A DNA stretch of 45,550 nt from an uncultured Lachnospiraceae bacterium (GCA_905234595.1 CAJOID010000016.1:19728-65277); one strand, 5' to 3'; positions 16,518 to 24,374 are shown, counted from the first letter of the stretch. Made by a program: numbers and translations. Notes: generated by a model not told the origin, from the sequence alone.

Positions 16518-18485
16518 ATGGAAGATCAACATTACTATATAAGTGAATATAAGTCTGAGAAGGAGCGTACGGAGGCTCTGCAGGCGAAGATAACGGCGGC
16601 ACGTAACGAGATGAACGCTACGGCTGACCGTCTTGAGCGTATCAAGGGTTCCGGACTGTGGAAATTAAGCAAACCCGCCCGCGACGTTATCCACCTGCTC
16701 CAGCGTACCAGGCAGCGCCTGGGTGCGTATGGTTCCATACGAGGGATCATGCGCAAGGTCGACTCCAAGATGCAAGAGCGCGCAGCCAGATCGAGCCATG
16801 GTACGAAATCTTTCCCGGATGCGGCCCGCCGTAAGATGGAGGAAAGCACGAAGTTTGACAGGGATATCGTCTTTTCCATACTTGTGCCCCTGTATAACAC
16901 GCCGAAGAAGTTCCTCATAGACATGATCGAGTCGGTGAAGACTCAGACCTATGCAGGCTGGGAACTGTGTCTGGCGGACGGATCGGATGCCGAACACGCC
17001 TATGTGGGCGAGATCTGTGAGAAGTATGCAGCCGATGATGCACGAATCTTATATAAGAAGCTTGAGTCGAATGAGGGTATCTCCGGCAATACGAATGAGT
17101 GCTACCGCATGGCAACGGGCAACTTCATTGCGCTGTTCGACCATGATGATATCCTGCACCCGTCCGTTCTGTATGAATATATGAAGGTCATCTGTGAGCA
17201 GGATGCCGACTATATCTACTGCGATGAGACGACATTTAAGGGTAACAGCGTGGATAACATGATCACGCTTCACTTTAAGCCTGATTTTGCACCGGATAAC
17301 CTGCGGGCCAACAATTATATCTGCCATTTCAGTGCTTTCTCAAGGGATCTGCTTGAAGGCATGGAGCTGTTCCGTACCCAGTTCGACGGCAGTCAGGACC
17401 ACGATATGATACTGCGTCTGACCGCCAGAGCGAAGCATGTGGTACATGTGCCCAAGCTGATGTACTACTGGCGCTCCCACAAGGCATCCGTGGCCAAGAA
17501 CATCAACGCCAAGAGCTACGCGATCGACGCAGCCAAAGGGGCGGTGGCCGATCACCTGCGGACGCTCGGTTATGAGAACTTCGAGATCACGTCGACACGC
17601 GCTTTTGAGACGATATTCCGCATCAGATATGAAATACAGGGTGATCCGAAGGTTTCCATCGTGATCCCGAACAAGGACCATGTTGATGATCTGCGCCGGT
17701 GCATCACATCGATCCTTGAGAAAAGCACCTACGATAACTATGAGATCGTGATAGTGGAGAATAACTCCGTGTCCGATGAGATCTTTGCATATTATGAGGA
17801 ACTGAAGACCCATGCGAACATCCGGGTGATCACCTGGGATGGCGAGTTTAATTATTCCGCCGTCTGCAACGCTGGTGTCAGGGAGTCGGCTGGCGAGTAC
17901 GTTCTTTTGCTGAATAACGATACGGAAGTCATCACACTGGACTGGATAGAGGAACTGCTGATGTATGCGCAGCGTGATGATGTGGCCTGTGCGGGTGCGA
18001 AACTGTACTATCCCGATATGACGATCCAGCATGCCGGAGTCGTGATCGGGCTGGGTGCGCACAGGACTGCGGGACATACCCACTATATGATGCCCGTGAC
18101 GAATCTCGGATACATGGGACGTCTGTGCTATGCGCAGGATGTGACGGCTGTGACCGGAGCGTGCCTGATGGTTTCGCGTGCGATATACGACGAGGTCGGC
18201 GGACTCGACGAGAGCTTCCGCGTATCGCTTAACGATGTTGATTTCTGCTTAAAGTGCCGCGGAAAGGGGTACCTGAACGTGTTTACGCCTTTTTCCGAGC
18301 TGTATCACTATGAATCGGTGTCACGCGGATCGGATACGGCCGGGGCATCTGCCGAGCGCTACAACGAGGAATCCGCACGTTTCCGTGAGAAATGGGCTGC
18401 GGAACTTGCCGCCGGCGATCCGTACTATAACCCGAACTTCAGCCTGGACAGAAGCGATTATTGCATCATCCCGGCTGAGTGGTGA
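16518..18485 (+). CDS. Tandem-domain GT2 glycosyltransferase with coiled N-terminus
   Basis: The protein is 655 residues from ATG 16518, or 657 from an in-frame GTG at 16512; neither has a strong ribosome site, so the start is uncertain. Residues 1-60 are a charged helix, ending GSGLWKLSKPARD, the same N-terminal module as the 828-residue enzyme before it. Two complete GT2 domains follow. The first (about 115-330) has FSILVPLYNTPKKFL, LFDHDDILHP and FKPDFAPDNL. The second (about 375-625) has VSIVIPNKDHVDDL, IVENNSVSDE, LLNNDTEVI, TGACLMVSRAIYDEVGGLDE and LNDVDFCLK. Such bifunctional enzymes add two sugars or alternate linkages in cell-wall polysaccharides. It is the last gene of the first polysaccharide run. 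Confidence 0.91.
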   Translation: MEDQHYYISEYKSEKERTEALQAKITAARNEMNATADRLERIKGSGLWKLSKPARDVIHLLQRTRQRLGAYGSIRGIMRKVDSKMQERAARSSHGTKSFPDAARRKMEESTKFDRDIVFSILVPLYNTPKKFLIDMIESVKTQTYAGWELCLADGSDAEHAYVGEICEKYAADDARILYKKLESNEGISGNTNECYRMATGNFIALFDHDDILHPSVLYEYMKVICEQDADYIYCDETTFKGNSVDNMITLHFKPDFAPDNLRANNYICHFSAFSRDLLEGMELFRTQFDGSQDHDMILRLTARAKHVVHVPKLMYYWRSHKASVAKNINAKSYAIDAAKGAVADHLRTLGYENFEITSTRAFETIFRIRYEIQGDPKVSIVIPNKDHVDDLRRCITSILEKSTYDNYEIVIVENNSVSDEIFAYYEELKTHANIRVITWDGEFNYSAVCNAGVRESAGEYVLLLNNDTEVITLDWIEELLMYAQRDDVACAGAKLYYPDMTIQHAGVVIGLGAHRTAGHTHYMMPVTNLGYMGRLCYAQDVTAVTGACLMVSRAIYDEVGGLDESFRVSLNDVDFCLKCRGKGYLNVFTPFSELYHYESVSRGSDTAGASAERYNEESARFREKWAAELAAGDPYYNPNFSLDRSDYCIIPAEW

Positions 18486-18499
18486 AGTAATCAGCCGTA

Positions 18500-18528
18500 T
18501 TGACAGTGTGTATGCCGTTACCTATAAT
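18500..18528 (+). promoter_or_regulatory. Consensus sigma-A promoter for the candidate antitoxin RNA
   Basis: TTGACA (18500-18505), exactly 17 bases, then TATAAT (18523-18528): a perfect consensus promoter, starting 14 bases after the glycosyltransferase stop. It points at no protein gene on +. Transcription would start near 18535 and run into the hairpin at 18591-18631, giving an RNA of roughly 100 bases. The strength of the promoter, with no coding sequence behind it, is what marks this as a small-RNA gene. Confidence 0.85.
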
Positions 18529-18534
18529 ATAACT

Positions 18535-18631
18535 AAATAAAGGTGCTACCCGTACAGCAACGGTTAGTCCTGAATTACAAAATGACAATTAAGTAATCGC
18601 CATCCGCCGTGCAGGGCTGTGGCGATTATTT
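18535..18631 (+). ncRNA. Candidate antisense antitoxin RNA of a type I toxin-antitoxin pair
   Basis: The predicted transcript runs from about 18535 to the hairpin ending at 18631, so it is about 97 bases. It begins with AAGGTGCTACC (18540-18550), ten unpaired bases, and CGGTTAGTCCT (18561-18571). The same two blocks, in the same order and spacing, begin the predicted toxin mRNA on the other strand. Its 3' part is antisense to the toxin mRNA downstream of the stop codon. The convergent layout resembles txpA/RatA, par/fst and the C. difficile type I systems. The boundaries are predicted only. Confidence 0.65.
18591..18631. terminator. Shared hairpin, probable bidirectional terminator of the toxin-antitoxin locus
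   Basis: Arms 18591-18602 (AAGTAATCGCCA) and 18620-18631 (TGGCGATTATTT) pair along 12 positions with one G-T pair, around a GC-rich 17-base loop. It lies directly after the toxin stop codon (18630-18632, - strand) and at the end of the predicted + strand RNA. The 3' U-rich sequence is weak in both directions, so termination may be partial, especially for the toxin mRNA. Confidence 0.65.
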
Positions 18632-18722
18632 AATGTTTGCTATTCCTACCGATGGAATAGCCGAGACCAAATACCGTAACACATAGCCCGATAAGCGCCA
18701 TAAGGCTTTCCATGGTGATCAT
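18630..18722 (-). CDS. Small hydrophobic peptide, candidate type I (holin-like) toxin
   Basis: This 30-residue frame is too short for routine gene calling. Starting at ATG (complement of 18720-18722) it reads MITMESLMALIGLCVTVFGL, then GYSIGRNSKH and TAA. Residues 7-24 form one hydrophobic helix and the tail is basic (R, K, H), the layout of membrane-acting type I toxins. The ESLM start resembles the short holin-like toxin family of Firmicutes. It has a strong ribosome site, AGGAGG, 9 bases before the ATG, and its own consensus promoter about 100 bases upstream. The 5' leader is structured (CAGGG/CCCTG, TATAG/CTATA close to the ribosome site). Expression is probably repressed by the + strand RNA. 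Family assignment is by eye only. Confidence 0.75.
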   Translation of the reverse strand: MITMESLMALIGLCVTVFGLGYSIGRNSKH

Positions 18723-18827
18723 AGAACATTTCCTCCTATAGTTATTCCCTCACGGGTTTCTATATTAACAGGGCTTGTACTCCCTGACAGAGGACTAACC
18801 GCCACCGTTTAGGTAGCACCTTATATA

Positions 18828-18856
18828 ATTATAGCAAACATATGTTCGAATATCAA
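18828..18856 (-). promoter_or_regulatory. Consensus sigma-A promoter for the candidate toxin
   Basis: Read on the - strand: TTGATA (complement of 18851-18856), exactly 17 bases, then TATAAT (complement of 18828-18833). Transcription would start near 18821, at the first bases of the inverted repeat (AAGGTGCTACC), leaving a leader of about 100 bases before the toxin ATG at 18722. Confidence 0.82.
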
Positions 18857-18888
18857 TTGCCGGTCGATAGATATTCGGACTTTTTTTG

Positions 18889-18897
18889 TGGTATACT
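18889..18897 (+). promoter_or_regulatory. Extended -10 promoter for pgcA
   Basis: TG-G-TATACT (18889-18897) forms an extended -10; no good -35 is present. The preceding stretch TTCGGAC plus a T-run and GTGG is nearly repeated in front of the DUF975 gene (complement of 21873-21895). The leader would be about 45 bases and includes the strong AAGGAGGAA ribosome site. Confidence 0.6.
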
Positions 18898-18945
18898 TAA
18901 AGCTGTGATGCCAATCATTACACTAATTCACAAGGAGGAACATAT

Positions 18946-20673
18946 ATGAGCTATCAGGATGAATACCGTAAATGGCTGGAGGATCCCTGGTTCGATGATG
19001 CGACCAAGGCGGAACTCAAGGCTATAGAAGGCGATGACAAAGAAATCGAGGATCGTTTCTACAGAGAGCTCGAGTTCGGTACAGGCGGACTTCGCGGAGT
19101 CATAGGCGCAGGTACCAACCGTATGAACATATATACTGTGCACAAGGCTACTCAGGGCCTGGCGAACTATATCATCAAGGCCGGTACGCAGGCCAAAGGC
19201 GTGGCTATCGCATATGACTGCCGCCGCATGGGACGTGAATTTGCAGATATCGCAGCTACATGTCTGGCTGCCAACGGTATCAAGGCATATGTGTTTGACG
19301 AACTTCGTCCTACTCCCGAGCTGTCCTTTGCCGTCAGGGAACTGGGATGCACAGCCGGTATCAACGTAACGGCCAGCCACAATCCGCCCGAATACAACGG
19401 ATATAAAGTGTATTGGGAAGACGGTGCTCAGGTCACCCCTCCTCATGATACGGGAATAATCGGTGAGGTTCAGGCCATCAGCAATTACAGCGACTGCAAG
19501 AAGATGACCGTGGATGAGGCTGTAGCCGCAGGTCTCTACGAGGAGATCGGCGCAGCTATCGATGATAAGTACATGGCTGAACTCAAGAAGCAGATCATCC
19601 ATCCCGACGTGATCTCCGCTGTCGCAAAAGATCTGAAGATCGTATATACCCCCCTGTGTGGTGCGGGCAACAAGCCTACACAGCGTATTCTCAAGGAACT
19701 GGGATTTGAGAATGTCTATGTTGTACCCGAGCAGACCGGTCCGGATCCGGATTTCACTACACTGGATTATCCGAATCCCGAGGATCCCAAGGCTTTCACC
19801 TATGCACTCAGACTGGCTAAGGAAAAGGACGCAGATATCGTGCTGGCTACCGATCCCGACGCCGACCGCCTCGGCGTATATGCGAAGGACACCAAGACCG
19901 GAGAATATATGGCATTTACCGGCAACATGTCCGGCATGCTGATCGCCGAGTATATCCTGCGTGAGAGAAAGGCAACAGGCACGATGCCTTCCAATCCCAC
20001 AATGGTAACCACCATCGTGACCACAAATATGACATTCCCCATCGCGGCAAGCTATGATGTCAAGCTGATCGAGGTTCTGACGGGCTTTAAGTACATCGGC
20101 GAGCAGATCAAGCTCTTCGAACAGGCCGGAAACAAGGACAACAACTACGTATTCGGACTCGAGGAGTCGTACGGCTGTCTGGCCGGCACACATGCCAGAG
20201 ACAAGGATGCTATCGTAGCGGTCATGATGCTGTGTGAGGTTGCTTCTTTCTGCAAGAAAAACGGTAAGACGCTCTGCGATATGATGACCGAACTCTATGA
20301 GAAATACGGATACTTCAAGGAGACACAGTATACTATCACCATGAAGGGTGCCGACGGAGCAAAACAGATACAGGCAACCATGGATAAACTGAGAAACGAT
20401 CCGCCGAAGAACTTCGGAGATCTGAAAGTCCTTAAGTTCAGGGATTATAAGACCGGTGAAATTCTGGATATGGAGACCGGCGCCAAGTCATCGACAGGGT
20501 TGCCTGTATCCAACGTGTTATACTTTGATCTCCCGGACAATAACTGGTGCTGTGCAAGACCTTCGGGTACCGAACCCAAGATCAAGTTCTATATGGGTGT
20601 AAAAGGCTCGAGTGCCGATGATGCAACAAAGAAACTCGAAGCACTGACGGAAGCCGTTAAGGCTAATATCTGA
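18946..20673 (+). CDS. pgcA: Phosphoglucomutase/phosphomannomutase
   Basis: This 575-residue alpha-D-phosphohexomutase interconverts glucose-6-phosphate and glucose-1-phosphate. Motifs occur in order: FGTGGLRGVIGAGTNRMN (about residues 45-62), the phosphoserine loop TASHNPPEYNGYK (Ser at about 144), the metal-binding DPDADRLG (about 304) and the C-terminal phosphate-binding RPSGTEPKIKFY. The length matches the long Firmicutes PgcA type. The start ATG at 18946 has an ideal AAGGAGG. Its place between two groups of glycan genes fits a role supplying glucose-1-phosphate for RfbA. It has its own promoter and is followed by a strong terminator hairpin. Confidence 0.95.
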   Translation: MSYQDEYRKWLEDPWFDDATKAELKAIEGDDKEIEDRFYRELEFGTGGLRGVIGAGTNRMNIYTVHKATQGLANYIIKAGTQAKGVAIAYDCRRMGREFADIAATCLAANGIKAYVFDELRPTPELSFAVRELGCTAGINVTASHNPPEYNGYKVYWEDGAQVTPPHDTGIIGEVQAISNYSDCKKMTVDEAVAAGLYEEIGAAIDDKYMAELKKQIIHPDVISAVAKDLKIVYTPLCGAGNKPTQRILKELGFENVYVVPEQTGPDPDFTTLDYPNPEDPKAFTYALRLAKEKDADIVLATDPDADRLGVYAKDTKTGEYMAFTGNMSGMLIAEYILRERKATGTMPSNPTMVTTIVTTNMTFPIAASYDVKLIEVLTGFKYIGEQIKLFEQAGNKDNNYVFGLEESYGCLAGTHARDKDAIVAVMMLCEVASFCKKNGKTLCDMMTELYEKYGYFKETQYTITMKGADGAKQIQATMDKLRNDPPKNFGDLKVLKFRDYKTGEILDMETGAKSSTGLPVSNVLYFDLPDNNWCCARPSGTEPKIKFYMGVKGSSADDATKKLEALTEAVKANI

Positions 20674-20689
20674 TCAACAAAACTTTAAA

Positions 20690-20713
20690 ACAGCCCCCGG
20701 TCACGGGGGCTGT
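20690..20713. terminator. Bidirectional intrinsic terminator between pgcA and the DUF975 gene
   Basis: Perfect 10-base arms ACAGCCCCCG (20690-20699) and CGGGGGCTGT (20704-20713) close on GTCA. On the - strand the stem is followed by TTTTAAAGTTTTG, a good U-rich tail; on + the tail is weaker (ATTGGTCGTTATTCTT). It separates two convergent genes and probably serves both. Confidence 0.88.
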
Positions 20714-20743
20714 ATTGGTCGTTATTCTTACGTTCTCAGTTCT

Positions 20744-21814
20744 TTATTCGGTATAATCATCGAAATTCGTCATCATATCATGTGATGCCTGGTCAAGTGC
20801 CTGCTGGCTCTCCGATACAACCTGATCTGCTGCAGGCTGGATCGGCTCACCGGTATTCGGATCATACTTGGGCTGGACCGGAGCACTGTACTGTTGGTTC
20901 TGCACGGGCTGTCCGTAACCGTAGGGAGCCTGGTTCTGCACGGGTGCACCGTACTGTTGACTCTGTGCCGGCTGTCCATAACTGCCGTTATTATACGCGC
21001 TGGGCCCTACATATCCGTCTTTTATCCTGTGATAATAGTTGGCAAGCGTAACCGATACATACGGTCCTACATAGATGATCGCGATACCGAATGTCACAGC
21101 GACGAGCAGATACCAGAGGATGAAGGACAAGTTGAGCACGAACAGTTCCCATTTGCGTCCCTTCATCATGGCTTTGCTGGCCGCGATACACTGCGAGGCT
21201 GTCATATCCGGATATTCGCATAACACAAATGTGGACTGCGCATATGCATTGACGATGATCGTATACGGTATCATAAGAAGTAAAATGATCAGATAAATGC
21301 CGAATACCGCACCGATAACGCCTGCTATGCTGGCACTGCCGGGCATGTCACCATACAGAAACAGGTTCATGATATCTTCGCCAATGGTGTATATTGCCCC
21401 GGCAAATGCTATAGCGGAAATGATCACGCTTAAGATGAAGAACGGAATATACCACAGAAACTCAAAAATGCCGACGAGCAGCGGGGTGAGAATGCTGTTC
21501 TTGTAGTATTTGCCAAAAGGCTCAAACAGTGTGCTCAGGCTCGGCTTATAACCGTAAGTGACGTTCAGATAAACCTTGGTCAGGCCTACGTTTATAGGCA
21601 TGGCAACGAAAATGAGCACGGCTACATATACACACCATGCCAGAAACCATACAATACCCGAATCGGTGTACTGCATGACCTTGGATGGGATCCCTCCGAT
21701 CGCTCCGCCTATAAGGCCGGCAACCAGGATGCACAGGAAAGTCATCCATATCTTGCCCTGTAACTGTTGCTTCGCCTGAAGCTTGATAGAAGATCTGTCA
21801 ATTTTCTGGATCAT
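20744..21814 (-). CDS. DUF975 family integral membrane protein with Gln/Tyr/Pro-rich tail
   Basis: This 356-residue protein begins IDRSSIKLQAKQQLQGKIW, the amphipathic start typical of DUF975 proteins, and then has about six hydrophobic helices to residue 245. The last 110 residues are hydrophilic and low in complexity, with repeats built on QYGAPVQNQ and GYGQPVQNQ, ending in an acidic stretch. The function of DUF975 is unknown; members are multi-pass membrane proteins common in Clostridia and lactic acid bacteria. A GGAAAGGA ribosome site precedes the ATG at 21814. The tail probably lies in the cytoplasm and may mediate interactions. It is divergent from the GT2 gene at 21953 and convergent with pgcA. 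Confidence 0.85.
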   Translation of the reverse strand: MIQKIDRSSIKLQAKQQLQGKIWMTFLCILVAGLIGGAIGGIPSKVMQYTDSGIVWFLAWCVYVAVLIFVAMPINVGLTKVYLNVTYGYKPSLSTLFEPFGKYYKNSILTPLLVGIFEFLWYIPFFILSVIISAIAFAGAIYTIGEDIMNLFLYGDMPGSASIAGVIGAVFGIYLIILLLMIPYTIIVNAYAQSTFVLCEYPDMTASQCIAASKAMMKGRKWELFVLNLSFILWYLLVAVTFGIAIIYVGPYVSVTLANYYHRIKDGYVGPSAYNNGSYGQPAQSQQYGAPVQNQAPYGYGQPVQNQQYSAPVQPKYDPNTGEPIQPAADQVVSESQQALDQASHDMMTNFDDYTE

Positions 21815-21872
21815 AGTTCTTTTCCTTTCCGAGATAATCTAAACGGGAGGCCACCCTCCACATTTACACCAT

Positions 21873-21881
21873 AGTATACCA
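21873..21881 (-). promoter_or_regulatory. Extended -10 promoter for the DUF975 gene
   Basis: On the - strand the region reads TG-G-TATACT (complement of 21873-21881), preceded by TTCGGGC, six T and GTGG. The block closely matches the pgcA promoter at 18874-18897. Transcription would start near 21866, giving a leader of about 50 bases. It lies back to back with the promoter of the GT2 gene. Confidence 0.6.
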
Positions 21882-21915
21882 CAAAAAAGCCCGAAGATTT
21901 CCGCCTGTCAATCAT

Positions 21916-21945
21916 TTGATACATCCATCCTCTTGTTGCTATAAT
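21916..21945 (+). promoter_or_regulatory. Sigma-A promoter giving a probable leaderless mRNA for the GT2 gene at 21953
   Basis: TTGATA (21916-21921), 18 bases, then TATAAT (21940-21945) with an extended TGC before it. Exactly seven bases (21946-21952) separate the -10 from ATG 21953, so transcription would begin at or next to the start codon. There is no ribosome-binding sequence in between. Confidence 0.7.
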
Positions 21946-21952
21946 GATAGGT

Positions 21953-23329
21953 ATGAAAAGAATATCCGGCTCAGACATATCCAAAACCATGAAATATCTC
22001 AAACGCAACGGGTTCCGTACCACGTATTTTGCCGCTGTCGAGCGCCTGGGAATGCGTGTGGGCAGCCACTACAGCTATACGGAGCCTGATGAAGGAGAAC
22101 TTGCAAAACAGCGTAAAGAAACGGGTGATGCTGAAGGCTGGCCGTCCATAACTATGGTTATGCCGGCATATAACCCTGACGAGCACTTCTTCCGCGAGGC
22201 TTTAAGCTCTGTGCTTAAGCAGTCATATCCGCACTGGAAGCTGGTGATAGCGGATGCATCGGATGAAGATCATGATATTGTCAGGAGGTGGGCAAGGAAG
22301 TGCGCCTCCGAGCCCCGTATCAGATATGTGGAGCTTGATTCCAACAGGGGAATCTCAGGCAATACCAACGCAGGCGTAGATGCGGCACTTGATGATACGG
22401 ACCACGGTACCTGTGATTACATTGGATTCATGGACCACGATGACGTACTGACGCCCGATGCGCTCTATTATATGGCCAAAGCGATAGTGAGCAGGGACAA
22501 TCCCATGCTGCTGTATTCGGATGAGGATAAGCTGGAAGAAGCCGATAAGCATGTGAAGTCGTATTTTGACCCGCATAAGAAGTATGATTTCAATTTCGAT
22601 CTTCTCCTGACGAACAATTACATATGTCATTTAATGCTCGTGCGTAGGGATATGCTTAAAAGTGTCAGGTTCAGGCCGGCATATGACGGCGCTCAGGATT
22701 ATGACCTGGTACTGCAGCTGGTCGTATCACTGATCAGGGATTACGGATTGCAGACATGCGAGCTGTCCGATTATATCATTCATGTGCCCCGGGTCCTGTA
22801 TCACTGGCGATGCCACAGGGGCAGCACCGCGGCCAATACTTCCAGCAAGGAATATGCATACGAGGCCGGATTGAAAGCAGTGACTGATATGGTCAACGAA
22901 CTATACGGCCATCTGATGAGCAAAGACAGTGCTTTTCCGAAGGTCACTCACAGTAAGCACAGAGGATTCTATGATGTCGACTGGGGGTTTAATGCAGACT
23001 CCTCCGGGGATGATGCGTCCCGGAATGCATTTTTTGCCATACGCCGGGATGTCGGGGCCGTGATCGGCCGTGTTCTGGATAAGAGAGGCCGGATGACCGA
23101 ATGTATCGCAGACAGTTCCGGCAACTGGCTATACGCCGGTACGCCTAAGAATTTTGCGGGGGAATTGAACAGATTCGACTGCAGCCAGGACGTATACATG
23201 GCCGATATACATCATGTGCACGTTCGCCCCGAACTGGCAGGCGTGCTTGAGAAAGCATCGGATCCTCGCACCTTCGCCGAGGAACTCCGGAAGCAGGGAT
23301 ATCTGATACTATACGATCCGCGGGCATAG
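21953..23329 (+). CDS. GT2 family glycosyltransferase
   Basis: This 458-residue protein starts at ATG 21953. An earlier in-frame ATG at 21944 lies inside the predicted -10 and cannot be the start if that promoter is used. A GT2 domain runs from about residue 65 to 310: ITMVMPAYNPDEHFFREA, ADASDEDHDI, GISGNTNAG, FMDHDDVLTP and YSDEDKLEE. A YDGAQDYDLVLQLV block and a CHRGSTAANTSSKEYA block match the first domain of the tandem enzyme at 16518. A region of about 130 residues after it has no family I recognise. No membrane helices are seen. It probably serves the same surface glycan. The next GT2 gene overlaps its stop codon by one base. Confidence 0.9.
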   Translation: MKRISGSDISKTMKYLKRNGFRTTYFAAVERLGMRVGSHYSYTEPDEGELAKQRKETGDAEGWPSITMVMPAYNPDEHFFREALSSVLKQSYPHWKLVIADASDEDHDIVRRWARKCASEPRIRYVELDSNRGISGNTNAGVDAALDDTDHGTCDYIGFMDHDDVLTPDALYYMAKAIVSRDNPMLLYSDEDKLEEADKHVKSYFDPHKKYDFNFDLLLTNNYICHLMLVRRDMLKSVRFRPAYDGAQDYDLVLQLVVSLIRDYGLQTCELSDYIIHVPRVLYHWRCHRGSTAANTSSKEYAYEAGLKAVTDMVNELYGHLMSKDSAFPKVTHSKHRGFYDVDWGFNADSSGDDASRNAFFAIRRDVGAVIGRVLDKRGRMTECIADSSGNWLYAGTPKNFAGELNRFDCSQDVYMADIHHVHVRPELAGVLEKASDPRTFAEELRKQGYLILYDPRA

Positions 23330-24366
23330 TGACGCCCGACACCGCCGGATTATCCGTGAAAGAGAGACAGGAAATGAGCCGTACAACCGTACTGATCCCC
23401 AATTACAACGGGATCGATTATATAGAGGCCTGCATCGAGAGCGTCATGGCGGACGGAGACCGTCCCGTGATCGTCGTGGACAATGGTTCATGTGACGGAT
23501 CGCGTGAGGTCATAGAAGCGCATATATCAGGTGAGGCGTCACCCGTATACGAACATGTGTTATTGATCCCGCTCGCCGAGAACACGGGCTTCAGCAATGC
23601 CGTGAACGTCGGCCTGGAGCATGTGAAGACACCGTACGTATTCCTGCTGAACAACGATACGACCATCAGGACCGGTGCGATATCGGCACTGGAGCGCAGG
23701 ATGGACAGCGATGAGAATATTTTCTCGGCCCAGTCACGGATCCTGAGTATGAAGGAGCCGGAACGCATTGATGACTGCGGTGACCTGTACTGCGCCCTCG
23801 GCTGGGCATTCACTCCCGGAAAAGGAAAACCCGCAGAAGCATATGATCACGCATGTAATGTTTTTGCATGTTGCGGAGCTGCGGTCATGTACCGCATGAG
23901 CATGTTTGATGATACGGGTATGTTCGATGAAGAGCATTTCGCATATCTGGAGGATATAGACTTAGGATACAGGGCCCGGATCCTGGGCTGCAGAAATGTA
24001 TACGAGCCCGCATCGGAGATACTGCATGCAGGCAGCGCGGTGTCGGGATCACGTTATAACCGGTTCAAGGTGAATCTGGCAGCTCAGAACAGTATATACA
24101 TCATCTATAAGAACATGCCGCTCGTGCAGTTCATCATCAATCTGCCGCTGCTGATCAATGGATTTATCATCAAGGCGCTGTTCTTCTCACTCAAACTGAT
24201 GGGACTTACGTATCTGCGCGGACTGCTGCGCGGATTCGGACTCTGCGCCCGTGACATAAAAAATGGCCACAGGCACAAGGTCCGGTTCAGACCTCGCAAC
24301 CTGGGCCATTATATCCGCATCCAGCTCGAACTCTGGGCCAACACCGCCCGCCGGTTTGTGGGATAG
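23329..24366 (+). CDS. GT2 family glycosyltransferase, rhamnosyltransferase-like
   Basis: The frame gives 345 residues from GTG 23329, which overlaps the upstream stop, or 330 residues from ATG 23374. The second option starts right at the GT2 fold (MSRTTVLIPNYNGIDYIEA) with AGACAGGAA before it, so both remain possible. Motifs are VVDNGSCDGS, ENTGFSNAVN, FLLNNDTTI, CCGAAVMYRMSMFDDTG and YLEDIDLGYR, the pattern of GT2 rhamnosyl- and related transferases. A hydrophobic amphipathic segment around 265-300 (FIINLPLLINGFIIKALFF) suggests membrane association. It forms a two-gene unit with the preceding GT2, and the final bases run into a large hairpin. Confidence 0.9.
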   Translation: MTPDTAGLSVKERQEMSRTTVLIPNYNGIDYIEACIESVMADGDRPVIVVDNGSCDGSREVIEAHISGEASPVYEHVLLIPLAENTGFSNAVNVGLEHVKTPYVFLLNNDTTIRTGAISALERRMDSDENIFSAQSRILSMKEPERIDDCGDLYCALGWAFTPGKGKPAEAYDHACNVFACCGAAVMYRMSMFDDTGMFDEEHFAYLEDIDLGYRARILGCRNVYEPASEILHAGSAVSGSRYNRFKVNLAAQNSIYIIYKNMPLVQFIINLPLLINGFIIKALFFSLKLMGLTYLRGLLRGFGLCARDIKNGHRHKVRFRPRNLGHYIRIQLELWANTARRFVG

Positions 24367-24374
24367 ATAACTTA

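Larger units (their letters stand above)
18540..18822. repeat. Composite inverted repeat bounding the toxin-antitoxin locus
   Basis: Block A, AAGGTGCTACC (18540-18550), pairs perfectly with GGTAGCACCTT (18812-18822). Block B, CGGTTAGTCCT (18561-18571), pairs perfectly with AGGACTAACCG (18791-18801). Both sides have a 10-base spacer between the blocks, and the spacers do not match. Each repeat lies just downstream of a promoter -10, so both convergent transcripts begin with it. It also lets the 5' end of the toxin transcript pair with its own extended 3' end. Confidence 0.85.

Noticed and set aside
18928-20193. 421-codon open frame antisense to pgcA.
   Set aside because: It mirrors the codon pattern of a certain gene, has no start signals and no recognisable domain.
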